Source: Macrosoma leucophasiata (taxonomy: Eukaryota > Arthropoda > Insecta > Lepidoptera > Hedylidae). From it: a DNA stretch of 64,000 nucleotides. The stretch lies in the NCBI GenBank assembly GCA_036365455.1, contig JAWQUS010000030.1, positions 14,900,001 to 14,964,000 on the forward strand, read 5' to 3'. A program made the translations under genes and the position numbers. Under the pieces are notes generated by a model. The model was not told the DNA's origin. It worked only from the letters and a program-made list of their open reading frames with translations, and made no database searches. Positions 24,070-35,275 of this stretch are shown one piece after another (positions within the stretch are counted from its first letter, which is position 1; every line of letters starts with the position of its first letter).

Positions 24070-24313
24070 TGGGGTGCGACCGCCTATCGGCATTGCTATT
24101 GTCGTTGTCAATGCTATTAAATTTTCATGTCGATTTGAAACTCCTTTAAAGCAGCAGTGATAATCTAATTGTTTTTCTTGCTTTCGTAGGTGAGAAACAA
24201 GCGACAATGGTAGATTATTTCGATTTTTGTTATTTACTGTAAAGTAAAAATCGACATGAAAATTTGACAGCAATGACAACGATAATAGCAATGTCGATAG
24301 GCGGTCGCACCCC
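24070..24313. mobile_element. Nested MITEs: foldback element inside a second foldback element
   Basis: The outer arms (ggggtgcgaccgcctatcgg at 24070 and its complement ending at 24313) enclose an inner element at about 24120-24263. The inner element is nearly identical to the one at about 23840-23981. The inner copy therefore inserted into, or was duplicated with, the outer one. Confidence 0.75.
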
Positions 24314-25344
24314 AGGACTCTCTTTTGATTTACAAACTCATCTTCCTTGAGTAATCAGCGTCTTGTTTTCCCTCTATCTACGAGATTATGTATTTACACA
24401 ACAAATCATTCTTCGCACATGTTTACTTACATAAATCACTTTGTACCGCAACTATGGCGTGTAGCTGTCGTATAAAAGCAGTAGTTAAACGTAAGTACAG
24501 TTATAAAATGTTTGCGAATAATAATATGACCTGAACGTAATGACTTCCCATAATTATACTGAGTTATCTATTAATAGTAGGTACCTACTTATGCATGTTT
24601 ATTTATTTATTAACATAGCACACAAAACAGAAAACAATTTCAACTTAATCTACAGAAAGTTACATTATTGTTAAGATCTAAATTGTTATCCAAAACATGT
24701 TTACATCAATTTAGCCAACGAATACTATGTTTGTAAACAGAACACCAAGGACAGACCTAAGACAGAGTTTTTACCAAGGTATGATGAACAAACGAGGACT
24801 CGAGTGACGAGGGACGAGTCTTCTATTTCGACCGCCGCATCTCATCTTCGATCAAACCCAAGACGGACTTCAGCCACTTCAGCATAGCAGTAGAATCTTT
24901 TTTTCATAAATATAATTCTCTATTCCATAAGATCCAGCCAAGAGGGTGCTTGTTATATATTACCGCCGTTCGTCTTCTCCTAGATCTAAGGGGAGAGGTC
25001 AACCTTGCGAACAAACGATGTTTTTTCTCTGAGGCTACAATATTCGAACGTAGGTGACTACTTTCGACTTTAAGAAATAGATTGCGATAGAAACTGGACG
25101 TTTTACTTTCACGAACATAATTTATTTAACTAGTTACCAAATTACTAATATACCTATTGCACCATTTGCATAACACACATAGGTATTCTATGTAAGGTAC
25201 AAATCTGCTACAAATACAAACATCAAAGTAAGTTCGTTTGTTGCATTTTTGTACTTTTTACTAAATTTAATAATTAGGTAAATGTACCTATCTTATTTTT
25301 TTTAACGCTCACAGCCAGCCTACTCTACGTAAGTATAATAATCT

Positions 25345-25600
25345 GTATTGTGGGTGCATTTGTAGGGTCAAACACTAATACCCGAAACAAAAATATCTGT
25401 AGTCCATACAAAATACGGTGTCTGACGACCGCTTAATCCGAAGGTCACGGGTTCGATCCCCGCACCGATACAAATCACCGACAAATAGGTATTAGTTTCG
25501 GGTCTGGATGACCTGGTTGTTTGTGGTGTTGACAACACCCACGACACAGGTTAAGCCTAATGTGGAGCTGTGAGTGTAATCGCATTTTATTTAATACTAT
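25345..25600. repeat. tRNA-headed SINE (second family) in foldback form
   Basis: The plus-oriented unit has a tRNA-like head (cacgggttcgatccccgc B-box at about 25446) and a body containing 'ttcgggtctgg' and 'acccacgacacagg', ending gagtgtaatcgcattttatt. Left of it, at about 25345-25425, part of the same body occurs inverted (acccgaaacaaaaatatctg). Other copies: 44868-45066 (simple) and 56694-56940 (foldback). Confidence 0.7.
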
Positions 25601-25835
25601 ATATAGCTGACCCGGCAAACTTGCCTCACAATGAAGTAATGTGTCAAAGGTTTGATAGATACGGACTATTTGTATGGGAAAATGAAATTATGGTTTTTAC
25701 TATTTCCCTTCAATTTCTTAATTTTTTCTTACCTTTTAAACCTTCCCTGGACTTCCAAAAATCATTAAAAACCAAAATCAGCCAAATCTGTAGAGGCGTT
25801 CTCGAGCTTTAGCGAGACTAACGAACAGCAATTGA
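25600..25835 (+). repeat. Dispersed repeat, 'tagctgacccggcaaactt' family
   Basis: About 200 bases from tagctgacccggcaaacttg through ttccctggacttccaaaaat are repeated at 63726-63945. The start resembles Helitron-type termini frequent in Lepidoptera. It has no coding capacity. Confidence 0.65.
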
Positions 25836-26359
25836 TTTATATATAGGTATATAGACTAGGTAGGTATAATAATGTGTATTTAGTATCATTATGCTTTCTC
25901 GACAAAATTGCTGAGTCAGCTGAGATAACATCACGACAGTTTTGATTCTAAGAAAAGACATTAGACAATAGACATTCGTGTTAATTACCTATCAGTACCT
26001 AGCTACCAAAAAACATGCGGACGAATTCGCGTAAAATACCTACTTCATTAGTAAGTAATCAGTACACGTGCTCCACCTGTGTACTATTGAAACCGATATG
26101 ATCTGGTTATTTAATATCCTTTATCCCTAAATACGAAATTAATCACATGTCGCATTATATCTTTATCATAATGTACCTACTAAGAAATATCTAAATAATA
26201 GGCGTTGCAGTGCGGATAAGGTTTTCGAAGAGAGCAATTATTGTAACATGTGTGGTCATCATTTTTATAGAATCTCATATTCAGTGTAGTGATATCCAGA
26301 GTAGTCATAGCATGGGGTTTATGATATCTCTGAAATTCAAGAAAAGGTATGAAATATTC

Positions 26360-26590
26360 TACATCGAGCCTATGAAAGAGGCAAGAGGCTAGTTTCGACT
26401 TCGTAGAACGTTAACTCTGATGCACACTGCCTACGTGAGCACTGATGGCACTGATAGTCCGGTATTGGTCAAGTCTTCACGTCACCTAGGTTAGGTGCGA
26501 AAGAGATAACGCTCGACAGACCCGAAAGCCGAAGTCTCTTTCCTAAGATTGATGTTACAATATTTCCTGTTGGAAATTACATATTTGACA
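26360..26590 (+). repeat. Dispersed short repeat, 'cacactgcctacgtgagcac' family
   Basis: Related copies lie at about 36198-36430 and 44195-44375, with a 3' fragment at 41798-41850. Shared landmarks are gcacactgcctacg, 'cggtattggtcaa', 'gaaagagataa' and 'gatgtgcaatat'. SINE-like size, no clear tRNA head seen. Confidence 0.6.
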
Positions 26591-27053
26591 TGCATGTTAA
26601 TGAAGAGATGCTACGACTTTGCTACTGAGGGCACATAATAAAGTTATGTATATTTTCCCATCATTAAAATAATAAAAATAAAACAAGAACTTAGGAAACT
26701 AAGGCAGTCATAGATAAATGTGAAGTCAGACCACTTTATCATTTAAACTATTATCACACACACGAGGAACAAGTGTAGTTACTGTAAGGTTATGAGATAT
26801 CAGTTGTTGTTCTATTTAAATAATAATTCATAATCTTACGAAGAAAAGTAATAAACTGGCTTCAAATAGAACTGATCATTAATTCCTAAGTGTTATACTA
26901 TTTGCTATTACTCAATCAAATAAACATTGTTATCATTATCTTGATGATTTAATTTGATTGTTTTAAACTTTAACTACAACCCAAATCATGCTCATGATTT
27001 CATTGTCCATTCTTTTTATAGGTATCTGAACTTTTAATTAAGGTATGCAATGA

Positions 27054-27391
27054 ATGGCCCAGCGGCTGGTGTAGATTGTAAGCGATCTACTCGGTTAAGC
27101 ACTACGGGCGCGGTCGGGTAGTGTGATGGGTGACCGCTAGTGGCAAATTAAATGCGCGTTTCCGTGCTTCGGAGGGCACGTTAAGCAGTCGGTCCCGTTT
27201 GCTATCGATGGATAGCAGTCGTTAAACCTTGTCGGAGGCCTTATGGGGTGGTTTGAAAACATCCGACAGCGGGTTGGCCACTAACCCACCCACCTCCATC
27301 AATCCGCATTGGAGCAGCGCGGTGGAGTAAGCTCCAGGCCTCCCCCCAGAAAGGGGAGAGACTCGTGCCCAGCAGAATGGGTTGCCATTAT
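27054..27391 (+). repeat. 5S-rRNA-derived SINE, full copy
   Basis: The 338-bp unit is flanked by the 10-bp repeat tatgcaatga (27044-27053 and 27392-27401). Its head at about 27091-27137 (ggttaagcactacgggcgcg, then gtgatgggtgaccgc) closely follows the internal control region of insect 5S rRNA (GTTAAGCAACATCGGGCGCG ... GGATGGGTGACCGC). It does not follow a tRNA. The tail ends 'gtgcccagcag...tgggttgccatta'. Other copies: 60545-60900 (minus), 57290-57400 (3' part) and 35161-35236 (3' tail). The 5S match is from memory of the 5S sequence. Confidence 0.8.
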
Positions 27392-28170
27392 TATGCAATG
27401 ATTTTAACATAATTTTTAACCCCCGGCGTAAAGAGAGGGGAAGCTTAACAAGTAGATTTGTAATGGTTTCTGGCAGATCGAAATTTTCAGACATTATATT
27501 ATGCTACCTATACTAGTACATATAAAACGTCGAAATTTTTAAAATAATATTTTCATAGTAATTTTAATTTTTTTTTATTTTCAATATAATAATATTTTAA
27601 AAAATATTACTAATATTTTTATGTGGGTTACAATAATGCCCTGGGTGTTTTTAATGTGGTTTTAAAGGATCTCTGTTATTCTATTGCGTAAAAACTTTTA
27701 TGTTTGTCAATACAAGTACATAGTGAGAAATATAATTTATTGACACCTACAAAGCTTATATTATACCTATAGGTATCTACTGATTGAATAAATACATTTT
27801 TTAAGTAAGATTGAGATCAAAGTTTAGAGATTAATCAGCTATCAATGTTTTGACTTGCAACAGATAAAGCACAAAGATATCAATGTATGTAATATTATTA
27901 CTCTGTGATAAATTTCAAATTTTCAATAAAATATTATATTTTAAAATACCAATAAAGTTTAATATTCAAGACATATGCAATGCACTATGTATAACATACT
28001 GAGAGAAAAGATATTTCAATGAAAATGTGCAAACAACAAGATTTTCATTTTCCACTAAGCAACAACTACTTACCTATACAACGTAAACCAGAATCATATT
28101 ATTATTAGTTAAAAAATAAATTTGATATGAAAATTGATGTTGAAGTATCACATAATACAAAGTGGAAGGA

Positions 28171-28217
28171 CCCTAAACCCTCCTGCCCCTGTAACGTTAC
28201 AATGTGTTACAGGAGCA
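28171..28217. other. Hairpin, 18-bp stem
   Basis: The sequence cctcctgcccctgtaac pairs with gttacaggagcaggagg across a loop of about 10 bases. There is one mismatch. Its function is unknown. Confidence 0.6.
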
Positions 28218-28442
28218 GGAGGGGAGGTTCGAACAATGTGTTACATATTCTCTACAAGGGGTCACGGTAAATATGTAACGGTATAGGGTAAATATAAGTC
28301 AATAATATTTTTATTTACTAATATTTACCGAGATATCTCAGTCAAAGAAGACGGATATGTCCCCACAACATAATAAATGCTACCCATGTAAAGCTGGAGC
28401 GGGCCACTAGTTCTGTATAAAATGTGATTAAAGAACGCTTAC

Positions 28443-28599
28443 CTGGTGTTTAGGTATTTTAGAGCATACTCTTCGAGAATTCGGAGCATTTGATGGTGGT
28501 GGGGGTGATGGAGGTATTCCAACCCCCTTTGAAGACTGCAATCTTGTTTTAACAACTTCCAGTGGACATGTCACTACTGCTCCAGCTGTGCCTGCCACC
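28443..28599 (-). CDS. Rim2: Mitochondrial pyrimidine nucleotide carrier, coding exon 2
   Basis: On the minus strand this 157-bp exon has acceptor tatattag|GGTGG and donor CACCAG|gtaagc. It continues the frame of exon 1 and encodes VAGTAGAVVTCPLEVVKTRL. The PLEVVKTRLQ stretch is the PX[DE]XX[KR]X[KR] signature that ends the first helix of SLC25 carriers. The TCPLEV variant with the preceding AGGVAG is characteristic of the SLC25A33/36 (Rim2) group, which carries pyrimidine nucleotides across the inner mitochondrial membrane. A proline-rich stretch (IPPSPPPPSN) follows and belongs to the long matrix loop. Confidence 0.88.
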
Positions 28600-29118
28600 C
28601 TAATATAAAAAAATATTCAGAAATAAAAAAAAAATATTATGATTAACAGAACGCTTATTTTTTAAATGGCCAAACTTTATATAATATGCATAAAAAGCAG
28701 ACCTTGTCTTGGCAAATATGTAGAATTTTTAGATATTACTATAATTCTACCAGTTTCAAATAAAATAAATAATTAAAACAAACATTTAGAAAGAAATATA
28801 TTATTAACCATGTAAAATTACAATATAATGGTAATTGTGATATAGGTACCCTACAGGTAATTGTAGTGAACTTCCAAAAATATTTCTTATCTTGGATCTA
28901 CTCTTGTGTAGTGCATAAATTGAAGTTTCTAAGCCCAACAGTGTTTCGAGACCTATGAGTACTCTGATACAGTTGTTAGAATATATTTATGTAGATTATT
29001 TTGCCATGATGTGTCCAACTGTGAAGTAAAGGTCAGTAACCTGATAATGCATAGACAACTTCTTACAATAAACACATGTAATAATACACAGCTCTACCTG
29101 AGTTGTGTATTAACACTT

Positions 29119-31024
29119 TAGACTACAAGCCCATGTTATAAAATTGATGGGTCATTTGAACCACCAGGTGACCTATCTAGAGCGATATAAGAGCATAAAA
29201 TAATAAGATTCAGCACTATGCCGTCACTTGTAAGCTGTCCAACTGAGTGCAGGTGAGAATTCAAAAGTACAGGTAGACTCAGTACATTTTGGTCACATAT
29301 TTTCGTACGGCATTCTTACCAACGATAGACCCATTAAAAATAATAAGAAAACGCACAGTGCCGTACAAAAATGGTGCGCCACGAAGTCGGATTTTTTTTT
29401 TATTTTCTGACAATTACCGGGGTAAATTTGGTCATTTGATTTTGTACGGCATCTGTGTCATACTATTTCAATAATGCTTTCAATTCATTATTCCGCAACG
29501 CCGTACAAAAATCATGCGACAAGGGGAAGAAATCGAGAGTTGCAACCCCCTCTCTTTCCGTAGTCCAGGGGGTGATTTGACACAACATGAAATAAACTTA
29601 TTTTGAAATTATTTTATGCATAGATAATATTTTTTCATGTGCCGTACATTTTCGTTGGTTCAAAGGGGAAAAAAAACCGAAAAAGAAAAAATCAAAAAGA
29701 AAAATTCCATATAACGAAATGTAAGGTGAATTTTTCTTTATATTTTGATAATAAAATATGTGAGGGTAGTTTGTTAACTTTGGTGTTACCATACGGATTT
29801 GTATGGTGTTTTGTACCCGTATTTTGTATTTTTATCATTAAATTTTTCGAATTTTTCGAAAAAAAGTGATTGTTTTATTTATTCACATCATTACAATGAA
29901 ACAAATCAATTATATGTATGTATCAATAATGTTTGAAGTATATATTAAACCAAAAAGTATATAAAACTGTTGATACTGGGATTGACAGTTTCAATTCTTG
30001 GACATAATATACACACCGTTTCAGTTTAGTTAGACGTCATAGTGATTTTATCATATTATCAATTGTCCTCTTCAAAAATATGTTAATACCGTACTGTATC
30101 AGATGGCCATAAAGTACCCTCAAAATTGAAGCGTTGATTTCATCAGCCTAAAAGATATGGTTTGCACAAAAATGTACGGCATCATTTTTTCCTAATTCAT
30201 CTATGTTAATACTATTTAAAACAAGAAATAAAATGTATAAAACTATTATATTTCATTAATCAATTATATTTAAATTTTTACAATAATTTGCAAAATTTCA
30301 GTTTTTGCATTTCTCTATAATTTTTTTTAGAACGGTTTCTTTTGAACGGCAATACTATATAACAATTGTATTTTATAATATCATGTTAAAAAAAAAGTTC
30401 CCGTACAGGTTCAAATGATTTTACAGCTTTATAAATCAAAAATACGATGAAATTAAGATAATTATTGATATACATTCAAGGGAACAATCATTTTTTGACG
30501 GCATTACTTTTAATAGTACTTTTGAGTGCTACATAATGTTTTGGAACCGATGCCGTACTTTTTCAAATCACCCCCTGGACTACGGACAGAAAGGGGGTTG
30601 CAACTCTCGATTTTTTCCCCTTGTCGCATGATTTTTGTACGGCGTTGCGGAATAATGAATTGAAAGCATTATTGAAATAGTATGACACAGATGCCGTACA
30701 AAATCAAATGACCAAATTTACCCCGGTAATTGTCGGAAAATAAAAAAAAAATCCGACTTCGTGGCGCACCATTTTTGTACGGCACTGTGCGCTTTCTTAT
30801 TATTTTTAATGGGTCTATCGTTGGTAAGAATGCCGTACGAAAATATGTGACCAAAATGTACTGAGTCTACCTGTACTTTTGAATTCTCACCTGCACTCAG
30901 TTGGACAGCTTACAAGTGACGGCATAGTGCTGAATCTTATTATTTTATGCTCTTATATCGCTCTAGATAGGTCACCTGGTGGTTCAAATGACCCATCATT
31001 TTTTTAACATGGGCTTGTAGTCTA
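29119..31024. mobile_element. 1.9-kb foldback transposon with about 470-bp inverted arms in carrier intron 1
   Basis: The left arm (29119 to about 29590) and right arm (about 30555 to 31024) are near-identical inverted copies. A 61-codon ORF at 29289-29474 (plus) and 30669-30854 (minus) encodes the same peptide in both, which reflects the inversion and not a gene. The octamer-like motif GCCGTAC recurs many times in both orientations in arms and interior. Termini read TAGACTACAAGCCC. A 3-bp CTT occurs outside each end and could be the target duplication. No transposase is present. Superfamily undetermined. Confidence 0.85.
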
Positions 31025-31536
31025 CTTGTTTTGATAAGTTTAATTGAAACTAATAGGTACCTAATTATATCTAAATTTCTCAAGTTTTGTGTATTATTTT
31101 CCCTAATTTATGAGTATAAAATTGTTACTCAAATCCACTGTGCCATTTTTTAAATAAAAGATAGGGTGGTTTATTCCGTAGTCTGCATATGGAAATATTG
31201 TATCACATATAAAACTCTTATAGGCATGAACAGCAAATATTTATTACGTGCATAAAATTGTACATCTACAATAAGATTCATAATAATTTCATGGAAGCCT
31301 TGAAATACATTATTTACAGTTACAAAGTTTTGTAACAATATATTGCGCAAGTTACATCTTTATTTAATCAACATCAGATCTAAATAACAGATCCAAATTA
31401 AATCTAAATTCAAGCCAAAGTACACGTATAACACGTTCTCTGATTGAATACCTACTTGTACCTATCAGGCAGAAAATAAGCAAGGACATCTAAATAAACA
31501 CTATATTTTATAGTAATAATTCAGTCGCAAACTTAC

Positions 31537-31577
31537 CCTCCAGCCACTAAATGTATCGCTGTATCCCTTTGAGACAT
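31537..31577 (-). CDS. Rim2: Mitochondrial pyrimidine nucleotide carrier, coding exon 1 (start)
   Basis: The ATG at 31577 opens MSQRDTAIHLVAGG and ends at the donor GGAGG|gtaagt, giving 41 coding bases (phase 2). The two leftover bases join exon 2 to complete AGGVAGTAG, the start of the first transmembrane helix of the carrier. The short N terminus without a cleavable presequence is usual for SLC25 proteins. The gene runs leftwards and faces away from Sod2, whose start is 3.5 kb to the right. Confidence 0.85.
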
Positions 31578-34500
31578 TTTAACGCCACCGGAATTACATG
31601 ACTGCTTATTGCGAAGTCTATAAATAAACAAATGCACTGACCACCACCATCAACACTTACATCAACATCGACACAATATTTTTGACAAATTCGTTTATTA
31701 CTACGTTTTAAGGGAGAATTCGTACAATTCACTTTCTATTGTATAAATACGCACAAGTTTTCATAAAATAAATGATGTATTCACTAAATACCTAAAGAAA
31801 TAATTCCACACATAAAATGCCGTGGCCGACCGTCAAGATAACACCGTCGGAACAACTTCAACCCGTCGACTGGCGAAAAAAATAAAAGTGAAGCAAACCA
31901 AGTTGTGTGACTGAAATGTACCGAACCGAATCTTGTCATTTTCGTATAGAATATCGAAAAGAGGTTCACGTGAGTGCGCTATCACATGTATATCTCATGA
32001 TCTTGAGAATCAAAGAATTTTCAATCATATCTCTTTTAAGTAAAGTTCGGATTTCCTGAAGATTGATTTAAAGTTGTGTTTGGGTTAATAAAAAAAAAAA
32101 TAATAATAGTGGCCGGCCGGCCGGGCCTCTGTTCACCTCTGTTGACCACTACACACTTGTGCTTCACAATTCATAAATTAATGAAGAAGAAATTGATGTA
32201 CATTGGCAATAGAAGTTTTGTTTTCTCCTTTTTTTTGCACCCATATTTTTAGCACGGAAAATTTTAAGAGATTGTTTGTTAGAGTGTAGCAGAACATAAC
32301 AGTTTTTTTTTTTAATTTCATGAAGTGGCAAACAGTTTGATATCTGTTTACATTTATTGTAAGCCTAAACTGGTACTTAATCTAAGATTGTAAGTAATAG
32401 CCTATCACCCTATGAAACCTGAGCTTTCAGTCTTAATGCGTTACCACTCCTAAGGCCTAAGATATTACACATCTGTGCTGGAAATCACAGGGCCGTACAG
32501 ATCTTTGTCACGAACTTCTATATGCCTTTCCATTTTTATTCAATCACATCATTAACATACATAGAGCCGTTCCTGCTACTTTTATAATATTGGTATAGTA
32601 ATAATAAAAAATTAAAAAAAGATCCTGTTGGACTCATCGTATCAGACGTTGTAGAAGATCTTTCGAGAATGTACAAAAATCAAATGTGTCTATTGGCCTT
32701 TAACTTAACCGAAGCGACATCGTGCTACTCAAATTAATTAAACATGTGATTAAAAATTGGAATACTTATGAACAATATTTATAGAGATGCATTCCAAGGA
32801 GCTGGTCAGCTTAAGATTTACATTTGAAAGCTGATATAGAAAATTCTACTGAAATTTAACATTACCAAGATTTGCAATTCTTAGCTTGACTACCAGCTTG
32901 CTTGCCCCTGTAGCAAATATGCGACAAAGCTACATAGCTAAAATGCTCCTGTCGCATATATGTGACAAGAGTTCCAACTACGTTCTTGAGTGAAATATAT
33001 CTGTTTCTTTTTGTTTCAAGGTACTTTTGTATATCGGTCTTGCTCTTTGCCTTGTTCTTTGCAAAATTGTCTACGGATTAAAACCGTTCAATCTGTGCAA
33101 TGGAAAAAAAAAGATATGTAACATCAAACTAGTCAAAGCTTGTTATTTTGTGATGTGTTTGTGATTTTGAAGACATTAAAGTTTTGTTATTTTCAAGGTA
33201 AGTAATGCACTAATACAGTACAGTACTGGATTGATCTAGTAAATCGATACATATAGTATGGAAAATCGAAGATCGATCTTTTTGGTTAATTCACATAGGG
33301 ACATAGGAAACATACAGATTTTGCGTTTTTTTTAAAGGGCTGTAATGAAATTATTTTTTATGAACAGGTGTTTGGTTTTATTTTTTACACTAATCTATAT
33401 ACTATAGACATTGTATATACTCTATATACTATAAAAAATACATACATAATCTATATACTATAAAAAACCCTATGTCATCGCTTTACTTTTTAAGATATGA
33501 TCGTTTAAACATAGGTACTGTTCGAAAACGCGCTATCTCTGTGTTTAGCGTCTCATAACTCGACACTGTTGTTGAATATTAACAGGTAAAACACTTAAGT
33601 TTATACCTGCACTCATACTAAACATAAAAAACACCACTTGACAGTATTACTGTTTCAACTTTAGGCACAATAATTGTTTATGTGAAACCCGAGCCGTCGG
33701 CGCCGGGCGTTCGTATCAACAAAAAATCTTGCGGGACATTCTAGGAATGTCAAAGTCACGGCGCGGACAAGCAAGCGGCTACTGGCTAAGAATCTTTCGC
33801 AAGCTGCTGGTAATTTAAGAGATCCATTTGAATTAATTAATTTATTCATTATAAAATTAAAATAAAAATATTATTGAATTTTATAAATTTGGCCGATTTT
33901 GCTAAACATATAGTAGGTAGATAAGATCTTCAATATACAATATACCTTTCTTTTCTAATTCACCATTTAATTAGCATGTAAATTAGAGGATACATTGTAT
34001 TACTACATCATAATTATTACAATTCTACTCAACTCTAATTAAGTGAGTGGGTTTTACTAATACTAAGCATAAATACTTTAAAAGAGTAAGAATTCGTGTT
34101 GATAAAATATTGATATTAACTGCTCATGTATAAGAAGATGATATCGATAATTATCGAAGACAACCCTATGAAAGGCGGCCATATTAATCGCCCAAATTTT
34201 CGTAGGTAGTCACACCAATTTAGTAGGTAGGACCAGTCCTTATATAAAGGTCAATAGTTTTAATAATTTCCTCACAATATTAAAAAGTCAGAAATGAAAG
34301 ACTACTAGTGGACCGCTAACTGTTGTAATTTATCACAATGATTCTTAGCATCTTTAATTTTTCAGCAGTTAAAAGTATTTAAAAAAAAATATTTTTCTCC
34401 AGCACAGCAATGTCCCAGAGTCCCAGTACTTCGCAGGAGTCTAGTCTCAGCTTTAATCGGAATGTGGAATGATCGGAAATCGGAACAGCTGGTAGTTTTT

Positions 34501-35075
34501 TTTGGCGGGAATCTTGAAAGAGGCGTGTGGTGCTCTTATTTTATTTCATTTCCTTGGTGTATTTTTGAGTTATATTAAATAAAGTTGGTGGCATTTTGTT
34601 TGACATAAGCTTATTATAGTGCTCGTGTATAGTGAAATAGAATAACAGTGCGAAAACACGTTTATTCGGGTTGCCTCCAAAACTTCATTGTAACTGTTTT
34701 GGTAAATTAGCCATCGCTTTACTAGAATTACTGAGTGTGACTGACTGACGGACTGATAAATTGACTGACGACTCTGACTTAACGTTGCTTAATACGAATA
34801 CGAAATATCGTTTTACTTGACACTGGCAATATGCAAAACAAGCGATGCCATAAAATTAAATAAAAAAAAACAGCTGGTAAATAAACGTCAGACTGGCAGA
34901 CCGTCACTGTCAAAATTTTAGGTTATTTTTGCAGTTATCAGGCGACTTTATTGATTGCATAATTTGTTTTACATCACTGCTGTGAGCATATCAAACGTAT
35001 TACTGCGAGCTATCGCCGTTTTTTGGCAGCTGTGAAAATCCAGTAGAAGCTCTATCTATTCCACGACAGAGTACA
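31578..35075. promoter_or_regulatory. Intergenic region between divergent carrier and Sod2 genes
   Basis: It is flanked by the two start codons pointing outward, so both promoters should lie here. I cannot identify TATA or initiator elements with confidence. It holds a dispersed repeat at about 32318-32545 and simple AT repeats around 33385-33470. Confidence 0.5.
32318..32545 (+). repeat. Dispersed lepidopteran repeat copy
   Basis: It contains 'gaagtggcaaacagtttgat', 'cgttaccactcctaaggcct' and 'ctgtgctggaaatcacaggg' modules matching copies at 49655 and 53815. Confidence 0.7.
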
Positions 35076-35107
35076 ATGTTCGGCGCGCGTAGAATCGGCA
35101 CATTGAT
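35076..35107 (+). CDS. Sod2: Mn superoxide dismutase, coding exon 1 (mitochondrial presequence)
   Basis: ATG at 35076 opens MFGARRIGTL, a short basic and hydrophobic start typical of a mitochondrial targeting peptide. Two bases (AT) then join exon 2 across the donor TTGAT|gtaact to give M-R-A-T-G-G. The resulting start, with [15 protein letters not shown] and then the mature protein, parallels the silkworm MnSOD leader as I remember it. The exon is only 32 coding bases. It was chosen because it is the only nearby ATG with a donor in the phase needed by exon 2. Confidence 0.75.
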
Positions 35108-35160
35108 GTAACTTTTTACGAATTTGTTATGAATTTGGATTGTATATTGAGTGTATTTTA

Positions 35161-35236
35161 TATTATTATTGAGCCTACCCTCCAAAGAGGGGAGAGACTC
35201 GTGCCCAGCAGTGGGACGTATAATGGGTTGCCATTA
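35161..35236 (+). repeat. 3' tail of the 5S-derived SINE in Sod2 intron 1
   Basis: This 76-bp piece (gaggggagagactcgtgccc ... gggttgccatta) is bordered by the perfect 17-bp repeat atattgagtgtatttta (35144-35160 and 35237-35253). It is therefore a 5'-truncated retroposition event. The right target duplication ends 22 bases before the exon 2 boundary. Confidence 0.85.
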
Positions 35237-35275
35237 ATATTGAGTGTATTTTAAAAAAATGCTTGTTATTTGAAG

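Larger units (their letters stand above)
10341..28442 (-). other. 18.1-kb intron 2 of the carrier gene, mostly repeats
   Basis: The interval between coding exons 3 and 2 holds no other exon I can recognise. Repeats inside it are listed separately. Stretches where I see nothing definite include about 12480-15640, 15780-17480, 22000-23800, 24320-25330, 25840-26360 and 27405-28270. These are AT-rich with simple repeats and small hairpins. Confidence 0.65.

Noticed and set aside
29289..29474. Small gene encoding a 61-residue protein, repeated at 30669-30854
   Set aside because: Both copies lie in the inverted arms of the foldback element and are identical only because the arms are. There are no protein motifs.
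34411..34473. Alternative Sod2 start (ATG opening MSQSPSTSQESS)
   Set aside because: It is not basic or amphipathic like a mitochondrial leader, and its frame closes without joining exon 2. The ATG at 35076 with an in-phase donor fits much better.
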